The position numbers and the translations under genes are program-made. This document shows positions 1 through 11,728 of a stretch of 64,000 bases of DNA, in pieces (position 1 is the stretch's first letter; each line of letters starts with the position of its first letter). Location: NCBI GenBank assembly GCA_019915015.1, contig JAHBBC010000011.1:930001-994000 (forward strand). The letters run 5' to 3'. The notes beneath the pieces are model-generated. The model was not told the origin of the DNA. It saw nothing but the letters and a program-made list of their open reading frames with translations, and did not search any database. The DNA comes from Auriscalpium vulgare. Lineage: Eukaryota; Basidiomycota; Agaricomycetes; Russulales; Auriscalpiaceae.

Positions 1-359
1 TTCGCGTCCTTCTTACTCTGCTCCAGGATCCACTGTTGCTGCCTCACAACGATCTGAGGAAGCAGCTCCTGCGTGCCCGTCACGTTATGTTCCAGCAGCG
101 CGAGCCGCTTATCGACCTCCTCGCGCATGCGGTGCTTGAACGCGTCCTCCGCAATCTTGCGCAGGCTCGCCACAGTACGCTCGCACTTCTCCTTTTCTTC
201 CGCATTGGGACCCCGCTTGAGCGCAGTCGCACATGCTGCGCGTGCCTCGTCGACAAGCGGCTTCAGCTCGTACTCGATCTCCGCCCGGAGGGCATCGACC
301 CATTGCCTAGACGGCTGGAGCACGGCGTTCGGGTACTTCGACTCAACGAAGACAGGCAT
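1..359 (-). CDS. Hypothetical protein, paralog A (3' end beyond window)
   Basis: Open minus-strand frame starting at the ATG at 359-357 and running off the left edge, so only about 119 N-terminal residues are visible. I do not recognise the family. The segment is charged and predicted helical (EEKEKCERTVASLRKIAED, then DKRLALLEHN and QQWILEQ). It aligns along its whole visible length with the start of the gene at 2989-1321: shared features are an aromatic-rich start, LxPSxxWVxALR, EKEKCER, EVDKRLALL and LLPxIVVxQQxWILEQ. The two genes are therefore tandem paralogs on one strand. The matching start in the paralog supports the ATG chosen. No targeting signal or catalytic motif is seen. Confidence 0.6.
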   Translation of the reverse strand, partial: MPVFVESKYPNAVLQPSRQWVDALRAEIEYELKPLVDEARAACATALKRGPNAEEKEKCERTVASLRKIAEDAFKHRMREEVDKRLALLEHNVTGTQELLPQIVVRQQQWILEQSKKDA

Positions 360-1320
360 GTGGGGCTATAAGCAACAAGGTTGAAGGTTGGCCTAGGGGT
401 TGGGACGCGTGGTAGTGACGACGAGTGGTGCGTGTGGCGAGATGAAGTGAGGGCCTAGGATCGACGCCTCGCGGGAGAGGGGTAGGGCTGCGGGCGGAAC
501 CTCAATCGCGATTGTCGTCCACCGTGCTGGGGCGGTGTTGCTGTACTGGTGTCTTTGTGTGCCTTGTGACCTTCTATGGCTATCTGGACCTTTGCCATGT
601 GAGGTTCTGGTCCTTGGGTCCTACTTGGACTCATGGCGCGGGAGAGAGCGGGCGAGGCGTGGGGAGCGCGGGGCAATCGATGAGTGGGCGTCTGCTCTGG
701 AGTCGGTGATTGGAGGGAAAGATGACTGCGCGCTGCCCTCTGGAATTCTTGGAAGACTATTTTGACTTGCGGTGGTGGGTCTCGTGAGCTAATCAGCTTA
801 CCAGGCACGACAGATGGCGTGCATGTATGTACATTCATTCGCTGCAAGATGCTTCAGCAATCAATTAATCACGCCGGGGGCACTACCGACAACAAACCGA
901 CAAAGGAGACATGTCCCACATGGCAACTTCGACCGCAGTGTCTGTCCTCATGACAGTCAACGGCTGGGCGATGCGGCGTGTGAAGATCAACCCATATGTA
1001 TATGTACCATAACCATGCAGCAAGAAGCCACATAACATTGCATTCAGTGGTACGAGCAGGTGCCACATAGGCGCTCGATATATGCGCAAGGCGCGCCGCG
1101 GCCCGCCCGGCGTCGTGCCACCTCGGAGTCATCGAAACTTGAAGCTTGAAGCGCACGCACCTTCAATGGACGCCGATTTTACCTAGGCTTTCTACTTCAG
1201 AAGATATGTGAAATGATTCGGATGTCACAGTGGTACAGCTCTATGTCAAAGTAGGTCAGATACGTGTGCAAGGTGCGTTTATGCAACCGGTACTGCTCGC
1301 GTCAGCACGAGTGCGACTCA
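360..1320. other. Intergenic, no gene supported
   Basis: This stretch lies between the two tandem paralogs. Short frames exist on both strands, but none has a recognisable domain, a paralog or convincing splice pairs. It should hold the promoter of the left-edge gene and the 3' end of the next gene. Confidence 0.5.
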
Positions 1321-2989
1321 TCATCGTCCATCCTCCTGCAGATAATATGAGATGCCTGTATTGCACGCATTCATTTGCTTGCGAGCCACCTCCCAATACT
1401 TTCTTCTCTGTTCCTCCAAGATCCGCGCACTGAGTAGGCGTTCCGCTATCTGCTTATCCGGTGTAGGTTCCAGCTCCGAGTCGTTGGTTTCCTGCTCCTG
1501 CAAAGTCGCCGAAGCCGCACCCCACGATGCTTTGTACGTCTTGATTGGATGTGGGCGTGGTCCGTGATTCCGTGGCTGACACGGCGTGGTGGATGAAATA
1601 TTCTGTGATTGTCCCACTGGCAATGTCACGAAAGCCGCGAATCGCTCGTTGATCTCTTCGTCCGGCCTGCGCCGCGCCGCACTCTCTTTTGCTATCACGA
1701 CCCTCTCGCGCCTTTGGACCTCAGCCTCTAACTTCATCGCTGCCGAACTAATCGCGTAGGCATCGATTAACTTCTGTGCGACGACGGCCTCTCGCTCGAT
1801 GATTTCCTTGTTCCTCTGGCGCGCCCTCAGCGTCTCGGCATTGAGCCTGGCCTCCTTCTGTTGCAACGCCGCGTCTTTGACAGCCAATTCATCCTCCCTA
1901 CTATTGAGGAGTCTCTCTCTATGCTCAGACGCGAGCCTAACTCTTTCCTCCAAAGCAAAGGCCACTGTGGATTCCGGAGCTGTCGCAGTCCAAATGTCTC
2001 TGTTTGTGATCAACGGATCTGCCGTGTTGTCGAGATGGGGTGGATGGAATGTATCGGGCCGTCCACATGGCTGTTCCGCGGATGAAGTGGCCTTTTCCGA
2101 AGGCAAGCCGGGAACTCCTGTAGCGTCCAGACATGGTACGGGGCCAGCGTGCGCGGTGGGTGCAGTCGGGAGCTCCCAGTTGTCCGTTTCTGCTGTACTC
2201 TGCGCTCCGGTCGGAAAGGTAGGCGCTGCCGGCGCAGCATAGTGCCAGTGGGCTGTCATCGGGGCAGCGGCGATCGCGCTTGCGACGTTTATGGCTGGCA
2301 CGTCTCGAATCTGCGGTCCACAAGGCGGGCGGGTATTACAGGTCACTGACATCACGACCAATGAAACGGGGCACTCGTTTGTACGGAGCCAAGCACGGAC
2401 CTGGATCATCCGAATATTCCATGCTATCGAATGGGAGTGGATCTTCGATGACCTCTTGCTGCTTGCCCGATGTCAAAACTGGGTTTGTGTGCTCGACCAC
2501 TCCGCTGCTCTCCTTGCACTGCTGCACCTTGCTGGATATCGGGATCTCTGGAACGGATCTCAGTGTGTGCTCCCATCGGTTCTTCACGCAGCCGCACTCA
2601 CTCTCGTCGTCCGTGCCCTTCTGAATTTGCTCCAATATCCACCGCTGCTGCTTCACGACTATCGCCGGCAGGAGCTTCGGCGGCACACTCGCAACATCGA
2701 GCGCAAGGAGCGCGAGCCGTCTGTCCACTTCCACCAGCAGGCGCCACTGGAACTCGCCCTTCGCTACATTGCGCAGCTTCTCGATGACGCGCTCGCACTT
2801 CTCTTTTGCCTCCTCGCGCGCGCACGCGCTTGCGGCCCCATTTAGCACCGCAGAATGCTCGGCTTGCGCCTTGTCGAAGAGTGGTGTGAGCTCGCGCTCG
2901 ATATCATCACGGACGGCCTGCACCCAGTTCTCGGAAGGCCGGAGGATGGCGGTTGGGCACGCCACATAGACAGAACTTCCGAGCGGCAT
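1321..2989 (-). CDS. Hypothetical coiled-coil protein, paralog B
   Basis: Two exons joined by a small intron (2400-2346, or 2385-2346 with a GTACAA donor); both choices keep frame and give about 537-542 residues. The ATG at 2989 matches the start of paralog A; the frame also extends upstream to a TTG codon, which is not a likely start. Residues 1-130 form the paralogous helical region (EKCERVIEKLR, EVDRRLALLALD, VVKQQRWILEQ). The middle is Pro/Ala-rich and probably disordered. The C-terminal third is strongly heptad-like and charged (LEERVRLASEHRERLLNSRE, QQKEARLNAE, RREAVV-type repeats), so a coiled coil is likely. Family and function are not recognised. Confidence 0.6.
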
Positions 2990-3659
2990 CCTGCTCGGGA
3001 TTACGAGGAGCAACGTCGAGTATTACAGTCAAAGTGGACGGGGACGAAGTGGAAGGCGGCAAGGGGCGGGTTTGGTACGACGAAATGACGGGGAACACGA
3101 GGGTCATATCCGAGTCTACGAGAATGTACGACTCCGGACTCGATGCGCAGCGCAACTTATGCAATCTCCCAGACAGTTTATTGCGATCTGCATCCGCAGT
3201 GCAGGGAACGACATTACTGTACTTGGGTCCTTGCGAACTCTATACATTCCGAGGAAGTATAGGCTACTTCCTTCTGCGAAACATACAAAGGATATGAACG
3301 CGGGGACGATCGACATGCGTTTACGTCGTCTTGACATGATTCGAGGGAAGCACACACCAGTCCGCATGGCATGATATCGATGTTGTTCGCTTCGCTATTT
3401 GGCTTCCTGAATGGGTAACAGCACCCGTGCTGTGCCAATGTACAGGCGGATCATATTACACAAAACAAACATTACGCTACATGTCCCATTAATACAACAT
3501 ACGATAAGAAACAAGCGGGTGGATACAATCACAGAACTGGACAAGATGACACACATACACGATCCGGAATTATACTGTACAAGGCAAGGAGGAATACAAA
3601 ATGCAGAATCTAGACGGCCAGGCTGATCGGACAGGGTATCGCAATCGCGGTCACAGATT
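2990..3659. other. Intergenic, no gene supported
   Basis: AT-richer stretch between two minus-strand genes. It must contain the promoter of the coiled-coil gene and the 3' end of the TEA gene. The short frames here show no domain or paralog. Confidence 0.5.
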
Positions 3660-5222
3660 CTAGTCGCATTGCTCTTGCTTAACTCGCACCCCGTCGTCGT
3701 CATCTTCTGGCGGCATTGTGTAGAGACTCTCCTGAGAACCGAAGGAGCTGTTGCTAGACGAAGTCGACCAGGCCGGGGTGAAGAACGGCCTGAGGGCCAC
3801 GGGAGAGTCCAGCGAGTCCAGCGACAGCGTGTAGAAATTTCCTTCGATAGCCGGCGACGGGGCGTCAGAGTGCACAGAGTGCACCGCGGTGAACTTGTGG
3901 GTCACCTGAGAGTACGAGAGACGGCGCGCCAACGATGGCGCGAGGCGCGAGGGATACTGAGCGTTTTCGGGGTGCAGGAGGTCGTCGAAGCTCCCGCGTG
4001 ATGCCAATGTGTTGGATGACGGGCCCGCGTGCCCCTCTAACGGCGTGATCGGCGGGGAATCGTACGAATCGATCGGAGACCGCGCCGCGTAGAAGGAGCT
4101 GCCGCGCTGGCGGAGGACGTGCTCGTGATACTGATGTCCGGGCGGTACAAACGGCTGTGATTGTGGAAGGAAGTGCCGCGAATCGGCGTCCAAAGGGCGA
4201 GGATGAGAGAAAATCCGTCTGTCCAAGCGAGACAATTCAGGCGGCGCGTCCGGAGTATGCGCGATTTGGTCGACAGGCGTGCACGGATTCGAGCTCGAGG
4301 AGATGCCGACTCGACGATAGACTGGCATCCGCGCCGGAGGGGGATACGTGTATGCAGGAGTGTTTGCGGAAGGCTGGTGATCCAGGAACTGCGGGAGCGG
4401 AGGTAGCTGGACTTGACGGTGCAGCGTGGGCAGATTGGCTTCCAGACGGCGGCGAGACATAGATGGAGGATGCATCGAGAGACAGGCATTCGAGAGGTTT
4501 TCAGAAGCCGCAGGATAGTCGAGAATGGGCGGAAGAACGAGCTCGTCAGCGTGTACGGGGTTGTCTTCGGCTGGCTGAATGTTGATGAGTGGCGTCGGAC
4601 TTGATCGCCGGCTCGAGTCCACCGAGCCTGACCTCTAGCGTTAGGATGGGGCTGGCAAGTAAGAATGTTACACATGCCTTGGGTGGGAGTGGTTTCCCGG
4701 TCCGCCTGCATCTTTCCGCTCATATCAGACAGGCGTTCCTCACGTAGAAGGGCCATCACTGAGACGATATAAGTAAGGCTTGCGCGCATAACTGACAGGT
4801 AGATACGGGCTCACTCTTGGCTTCGCCTTGATATATGCGCCTCAGGCGCTGGAGGCGACTGGATATTTGCTTGCGGCTGCGCATCTTGCCAGTCTTCTGC
4901 TTGAGATACTGCTGTATGAGCTGGCAGCGACCAAGGCACTTCTTATCCGGCCCTTCTGTAGTTTCCGCTTGTGGGTGGCGCATACGCAACCTTCCCATAG
5001 GCGGATATTTCTCGAGAGCTGGCATGTATGCGTTGAGGGCGGCGGTATAGCGATGGGAAAATGAACACGACCTTCGATGAGAGCAGATGCCAGGTCGTCT
5101 GTCCACACGGCTTCGCTGGTGCCTGGCATGTACCTCTTCGATGAGTTTCCCCGTCGAAGGCTAGGGGATTCGTGCTGCGGTGTCGCTGCGAAAGGGCCAG
5201 GCTTGGAGATCAAAGGCGACAT
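3660..5222 (-). CDS. TEA/ATTS-domain transcription factor (AbaA/TEC1 family)
   Basis: Four exons: 5222-5072, 5018-4815, 4758-4672 and 4627-3660, with introns of 53, 56 and 44 nt; the 56-nt one has a GTGAGC donor. The product is about 469 residues. The TEA DNA-binding domain lies near residues 38-115. It opens with EAVWTDDLASALIEALEKYP, which exists only after the first intron is removed, and continues with CLGRCQLIQQYLKQKTGK and MRSRKQISSRLQRLRR. The rest is Ser/Pro-rich and probably disordered, ending in an acidic run and VKQEQCD, where VKQE fits the SUMO consensus. TEA factors bind CATTCC-like sites and in fungi control developmental switches (AbaA conidiation, TEC1 filamentation). The target process here is unknown. 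The gene is divergent from the next one across 340 bp. Confidence 0.9.
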
Positions 5223-5562
5223 GATAGCGGAAAAGAGGATCGCGGTAAGGAATGTATGAAAGCGGCGAGCAGAGTTACGGTCTTCAACAGAGTAAAGAAG
5301 AACTGAAGGTTGACGGAAGGTTAAAGGAGTGTTACAACGCAATCAAAGTTGAGGACGATGAGGTTCCGAAGAGAGCGGTGTTCCGGAATCCGAACACTTC
5401 GTGACCGTGACATTATTGTCGCCGCCACAAGAGGACACCCACGTGACCGTGTCCCAACTCGCGTTTGTGACCGTGACGCGGCAGTGTGACGCGCTACACG
5501 CTCTCTCTCCAGTTGCCCTCCAAGCTCACCGCTCACAACGCTATTCATTAATGCGATAAACG
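5223..5562. promoter_or_regulatory. Divergent intergenic promoter region
   Basis: The two start codons point away from each other across 340 bp, so both promoters must lie here. I see no clear TATA box. A short motif, CGTGACC or GTGACCGTG, recurs three times between about 5400 and 5480 (gaccgtgacat, gtgaccgtgtcc, gtgaccgtgacg) and is a candidate regulatory repeat. Confidence 0.45.
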
Positions 5563-8500
5563 ATGGCAATATCCTTGTCAACTGTCCATGAATCCATGAA
5601 CGCTCTCAAGAAAGCTGCCGAGCCATGGAGCAAAGAAGTCAAAGATGCCGTGGACAAGATCTCTGCAGGCGCAACGACTCTCGTGCGTCGTTCTATCATG
5701 TAAATATTTACTCGCAGCTTACCGCAGGATTAGCTCAGGGCCACCTGTCCTTCGACGCAGGCAACCGAACGTGCTACAGCCCTGTTGCGCCATTCATTCA
5801 ACTCACTGTACGGGACGTTTCCTACGGCGTCACTTCAGCTGTCGGCTGCTATCTTCTCTGCCATCGTCGGCGAGAAGGTTTCAGGGGCAATCAAGAAGAA
5901 CGCACAGGAGGAGAAGATTAGGTGGGAGACAATAGCAACAGCTATCTTGGACGGAGTGCAGGTGCGTGTATGCGCTTCCGCCGGCAGCATATACTACTGA
6001 AGCTCGTCATCCCGAACAAAGGACCACATCGAAACAAATTCAAATGGTAGCTACTCTCTATAGCTACCGCATATGGCTCACCGTGTTGTCATCCTCCCAG
6101 AACAAGTCAAGAGAGCGGTTGCTCAAGCTTTCTACGCTAATACTTGTGACATGTTCTTCTCGTCATCGCATTCTGTTATTCCCAGCGGTCACTCAGTATT
6201 GCTCCGAGTAGCGGTAGGCTCGAATATCTTTTTTTCCCACTCAAACGTGGTGTATTGACGCATATATGCGCTTGCCTACCAAGGTCTACCTTCTGCTATC
6301 GTCGACTGCCGAGGGGTGTAGCGCAAACAAGGACAAGCTGCGCAATGACAAGCTGCTCGGAGGGTGCGCTTTTCTGGCTTTGTGTTGTCGGCCTCCTTCT
6401 GATTTTTGATTGGGTTGTTCAGAAAGAGACTAGGATGCGTGATAGCCATGACCAAAGGTCTGTCCCAACTCACGCGGCTCTCTTCGCCTTCTAACATCAT
6501 CCCAGATTACCTGGCCTTGGAAGAAGTTCTGACTCTTTTTGCGCGCCTCCTCCCACCCGCCAAAGGGCGTGGCAGCGACGGACTTTCTGTCCGAAAGAAG
6601 TTCTTGGAAGACTGCTTCGTCAACACGCCTGGTTTTATGCACGGCAAAGACATATTCAAGCTCGTAGATACCATCGCATCGGCGGACTGGGAAGCAGTGT
6701 CTATCAAGGTTGTTGATATTCTCGCTCGTGATATCACTGTGTGAGTTGTTCTACATGCTGTGCTCCCAACTTTTCACTGACTGACGCATTGGCTCAAGTG
6801 CACAGCCATTCACCTTAATCGACTTCTCGATGAGCGGCGTGATCATGTCATGCATCAGACCGTCCAAGCGGTTCTACGCTGACAGGAAATCGATATTCTT
6901 CAACTGTCACAACGAGGTAAACCTCCTGCGCACGCATGAAAAGCAGTTCTGACGTGAATGGCATCAGGACGATCAATACGAATCTTTGCAAGTCTTCTAC
7001 GCTGTGATCCGTCAAATCGCGATATCGCAGTCGGGCACTATCGTATTCGAGTTGTCCTCGCCGCCTGTCGGTCACATCGTGAACCGCATCTCCGCTGACG
7101 AGGATATATCGATGACAATAGGCATTGATCCTTCGCTCACCCCGAGGTTTCTTGAGACGTTGAGGAGTCGGGGTCTCGTCAGTATTCATTCTTTTCCTAC
7201 ATGGAAAGTACTCATCTAATGAGGCAATGGACAGGCTAAGCTCATCAAGTACAACGGCGATCGCATATCAAAGTCAGTTGCCCGCATGTCAGTCAACGAG
7301 ATCCCGACCAGATTAGAATTTGATGAAGAGGGCCGAAGTCTTTCGCAAGCACCATCTTATATGGTCAGCCCGTCGAATTCTGAACTAGACAGTTTGACTA
7401 ATATTTCGAGACGCCTAGGAAAAGGTCAAAATCATCGAAGCTGGAGGTATGCGCCTTCACCGTCCTCTGCCGACTGCGCCCATCTCACTATTTGCCTCTT
7501 ATCACAAGTTTGCGATCCAAGCGATCCTGGCGATGATATTCCTCCCTCTCCAACGCGTTTACAGCTCCACGAGATGCGTGACTCAGATCGTCTGGCTGAA
7601 GAGCGTACTCCCAGGGTCTCAGCCGCGGCCACAAGCACCGCCATCGACCCCGAGCAACAGCCACTCGAGGACGAGAAGAATCGCCATGTCCTTTCTGCGG
7701 ATGCCGCTCCCCGGGTATCGAGCGTAATTCCGTCTACCAAGACCATCCCCTCTGCACCTGGCAGTCCTCGCGCTCCTCCTCCAAGCACACCTCCTGCTGC
7801 TCATCGCCCCCGTACTCCTCCTCCTCGCGATGACGATCGCCCTCTCCGCTTTCCTATGCCTCCTACTTCTACCATCCTGGCTTCACGAGCTAGTTCCTGC
7901 AGCCAAGAAGATTACGACGCAGCGTTTGGCGCAGCTGACGAAGAGCTGTCTGACTTCTCCGATCACGAGCGCGACGAACGCCATCCTCGCGTTCCCGAGA
8001 AGTCTGTTCGCGTCAATTACAAGTCCAAGCCCGTGCCTTCCGCCGACGATCGTGCTGCCAGCGTCGGAGTCATTCCAGTTCGAGATCCCGTCCCCATTGC
8101 CACCACCGTCACCCCTACTCGCCGTGGACCTGCCCCCGCTCGTGCTGCGCCGGAGCCGAAGCTGGTTCCGCTAGCGAGGCTCAAGGGGCGGAAGATCATG
8201 GACTCGGTCGACGAGGAGGCGGTGGCGGCGCGTCAGGATAAGATCGAAGAGAAGGCGGCGACGAAGAACCAAAAGAAGCGAGCAGCCCGGGAGGAGTCTG
8301 AGGATGAAGGCATTGCGAGGGTACAGTCGGTGGTCACGGAGACCGCACGCGATGGCACGGCTGCGAAGGAGAAGGAGAAGGCAAAAACGAAGACGAAGAA
8401 GGGTGCCCGCGAACGGGGGAAGGCAGCCTCTGCTGCCCCTGTAGTCGACGAAGGGGAGGATGGCGCATTGGAACCAGTCGCATCGAAGACGCGGCGGCCT

Positions 8501-11500
8501 ACCCGTGCATCGGCGAAGGCGGCAAACAAAAAGATCGCGCAAGCTCAGCAGCCGTCTACACAAGTATCTGAGGAGGCCGACGTGACGGAGTACGATAACG
8601 CTCAGGCGGAGCAGCAGACCGTGGAGGCCGACGTGCCCGTCGTGAAGGGCGAGAAAGGGGCCCGCGTTTCTTCCGCACATGGTAAGCTGGCTGCCTTCTT
8701 AGCCGCCTTATAGCCATGACCTGACTGAAGGTCTGCGGGTAGACAAAGGGCAGCACCTTGAGAAGATGGCGAGTGACGAACATGTACCTGCAGCTGTCAA
8801 GAGTAAATGTCCCTCTATCCAGAAGCGGTGCATTACTAACGAGCGTATAGAACATGATCCTGCTGAAGCTGACAAAAATGTCGCCACGGAGAATCGTGCT
8901 CCCAAGCAGGCCGCTGACACAGGCGATTCCACCTTGAGGCGACAGCGCGTTCCGGCCCACGACGGTCATGCCGCAGCGCAGCACCTTGAAACTGGTGATG
9001 GCGAGAATGTCACGGCGGCTGTCAAAGGTCAATCTCTGTCTCTCCTAGACACTCAGCAAAGTATTGATGGGCGAACAGAACACGCTCCTGCCAAATCCGA
9101 GGAAACGGTCGCAACCTCGAAAAGTATTGCCAAGCAGGCCGCTGCTCAAAGCGACTCTTCGAAGCGAAAGCGCGCTCCCGCCGACGACGGCCGTGTCGCA
9201 GTGCAGCGCCTTGAGACTGTGAATGGCGAGGATTTACCGGCGGTTGTCGAAGGTCAGTTTCTGCCCTTCCCAGACACACTGCACATTGCTGACAGTGAGA
9301 CAGAGCGTGCTCCTGCCAAAACTGAGACGACAGCCGCCAGTTCTAAGAGAGCTCCCAAGAAGGTCGCTCCGAAAGGTGCCTCTTCGAAACGAAAGTGCGC
9401 TCCCATCGACGACGCTCTGCCGGTCGATGCGGGAGACCTCCCGCCTCCAGCGAAGCGGCCGCGCGCAGGGCGCAACGGCGGGGATGTCACGAATGGTCGG
9501 ACTGTCAAGAAATACGGCAACAAATCCAGAAAGGATCGAACGTCGTCACCTGCACCAACATCGATCGTGGATATCGTCGACTACGACGAAATACCTGGGC
9601 CTGTGAGCGAGAAGTCCCTTTCTTCTCCGATGAAGAAGGATTCGTCTCCGCCCACGAAGGTTATGTCGTCGATCACGAAGCCTAAGGTGGCCGGCATGAA
9701 GGCGAAGGATGGGAAGCTCGCTCCCGCTGGGAAACCGACTCGGGCGGAGGCGAAGACGAGTAAGGCAGGCAAGATATCGCGCTCAAAGCCCGAAAATAAG
9801 GCCCCGCCCGCAGGAAAGGCTAAGCCCGAAGCTCAACCTAAAACCCCCGCTGTCGATCATCCTACTTCTGCAGCCAATGGCGGGCGTGCCCCCACGCCAC
9901 CTTCCCCGGTTCCTGCCGTTTTGGAGGCCCGATCCAAAACGCCGGTGTCCTCGAAGCCGCGGCACGTCGAGACACCGATCCCAGATGCCGAAGATGAGGT
10001 CGACCAATTCTCTTCTCCTCCCAAGCCGGCTGAACGTGATGGAGGAAAAGTCACAAAGGTGCGTGAGCGTCTCAGGCATCGAGACGCCACTGACATAGCG
10101 TTGTCAGCTTCATTTGCAGGCTGTGGATGAAAGGAAGAAATCTGAGAGCGGAAAAATCACATCCAAAGCCCGACCCGAGCTGCCATCCTCCGTAAAGGTA
10201 TTCAACCGGCCCGCGGCGTCCTTCGCTCACACACTTTTACATCGCAAGGTCGCCGGTAAGCCCGCCCTGCCGGCTAAATCCAACAAGGCACCGTGGTTGG
10301 CCGCAGAATATCATGTGAAGGCAGCACGTCAAGAGCCTGCGGGTCTGCCTCCTTCTGAAGACGTACCGACGTCAAACTCGGATGCCTTCGCACCAGAACT
10401 CCTGGTGCCCAGCGACTCTGTGACTGGTCCAGAAGAAGCGCCAGTGGAATTGGACGACATGGACGGCCCGACCATGGCGGCGGTCGACCTCGACCTCATA
10501 CCATATGTGGGTGATCCCTTCAGCAACTCAATGCCAATCTTTGACTGACTGCTATTGGCTGAGCAGAAGCCTATCGCATCGATCAACTTGACAAACAGCC
10601 TGTCGCCTAGCCCGCAGAAACTGCCGTCGCGATCGAAAGTCCAGCCCATGGTGACTCGCGCTCTTCCGAAGATTACCCCCGCTCTTCGTTCCCCGCCCCC
10701 TGTCACGGTCGTCCCTGACGCTGACACGACCCTTGCGCCCGCAAGCGACGAATTCCCGTCCTTCGAAGACAAATACATCGATCTCGTCGTTCCGTTGCCC
10801 GCGTCCTCGTCCTCGTCCGGCCCGATCAACCAAGGGAACGAGCGGGCGGACACGGAGCGCGGCGACGGCCAAGCACCGACCCCGCGCCAGCGAAAGAGCG
10901 TCACGTTCGCGCCCGAGAGCGCGCCCAGCGCATTGGGACAGGAGGCGGAAGAGATCCAATTCTCAGAGTCCGCGCTGCGAGAGGAGTTCCGCCAGTCCCG
11001 CGACGACGTGCTCCGGGCGCGGGGCGCACCCGTCGTGGCGAGGCCCTCGACAACTGCAAAAGCGGCGCCTGCGCCTCTCGCGCCCAAGGACGTCCCGCAG
11101 AGCCCCCAGCCGCGCGGCGCCCTCTTCAAACCGATGTCCCCGCCTGCCCGCCCGCGCAAAGCTCACAAGACCAAGCCTGCGGCCCGCTCGGATCCCCGCG
11201 CGCCGTCGCCAGGCGACGCGGAGCTGGACGGCCTGTCGCAGATCTTATCCGTGAGTGACTCGCATAATTCCGCGCGGAATGCAGCGGTGACTCGAGCCGC
11301 CCGACGCGCAGATCATGAACGAAATTACCGCGATCGCGCATGGGAGGATCGCGCAGCGCTTCGAGGGCGTGAGCGTCGGCGTCCGCGATCTGCGCAAGCG
11401 CATCCTCCGTCAGGCTGCGGACGACCTGCTCGACGTGCACGAGGACTAGTATGTTCCCGTTGCTAATTCACTCACCCCTCGCCGCGTGCCCATCTGACTG

Positions 11501-11728
11501 ACCCTCCGCAGCGCGAAAACGTACAACTCGCTGCTGGCGCTCGAGGCCGCGTACCGCGCATTCGCGACGGAGCACGCCGCGGCGCTGGCGCACGCGCTGC
11601 GCGTAGGCGCGGAGGGCGAGCGCCAGCTGAGGGAGACGGTCTTGGCGCACGACCGCGGTGTGCAGGCGCACACGCAGAAGGCGGTGGTCGTGGGCGACCT
11701 GCCGGAGAGCGTGATGCGGTGGCTCTGA
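5563..11728 (+). CDS. Putative meiotic chromosome-axis core protein (SYCP2/Red1-like)
   Basis: Long multi-exon gene. Early exons read cleanly: 5563-5682, 5761-5961, 6022-6046, 6101-6207, 6284-6363, 6423-6740, 6799-6916, 6968-7177 and 7235 onward; junctions at 7.36-7.51 kb are unresolved. The first 330 or so residues are helical and ARM-like (LLRVYLLLSSTAEGCSANKD, IAMTKGLSQLTRL, ALEEVLTLFARLLPP). A beta-rich, PH/Spt16-like stretch follows (PFTLIDFSMSGVIM, KSIFFNCHNEDDQYESLQVF, GTIVFELSSPP). Then come some 1,200 disordered, basic, Ser/Pro-rich residues with NLS-like PRKRSKSSK and a 75-residue repeat. The C-terminus is a coiled coil (VSVGVRDLRKRILRQAADDL). ARM, PH-like domain, long linker and terminal coiled coil is the known plan of SYCP2, Red1 and Rec10. 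The assignment rests on this order and on local resemblance to SYCP2; it is not proven. It could instead be an unrelated nuclear scaffold. Confidence 0.5.
8734..9425 (+). repeat. Three-copy 225-bp tandem repeat inside the axis-like gene
   Basis: Three diverged units with landmarks exactly 225 bp apart (8803, 9028, 9253). Each encodes a 75-residue module with HLETxxGE, an acidic and basic linker, EHAPAK-like and KRKRAPxDDG segments. Each also contains a GT...AG stretch of 48 or 51 nt (8803-8850, 9028-9078, 9253-9303) that is a multiple of three and free of in-frame stops, so it can be spliced or retained without frame loss. Confidence 0.8.

Noticed and set aside
7449..8680. Alternative plus and minus frames inside the axis-like gene
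   Set aside because: They compete with one long frame that continues in composition with flanking exons; no domain is found in them.
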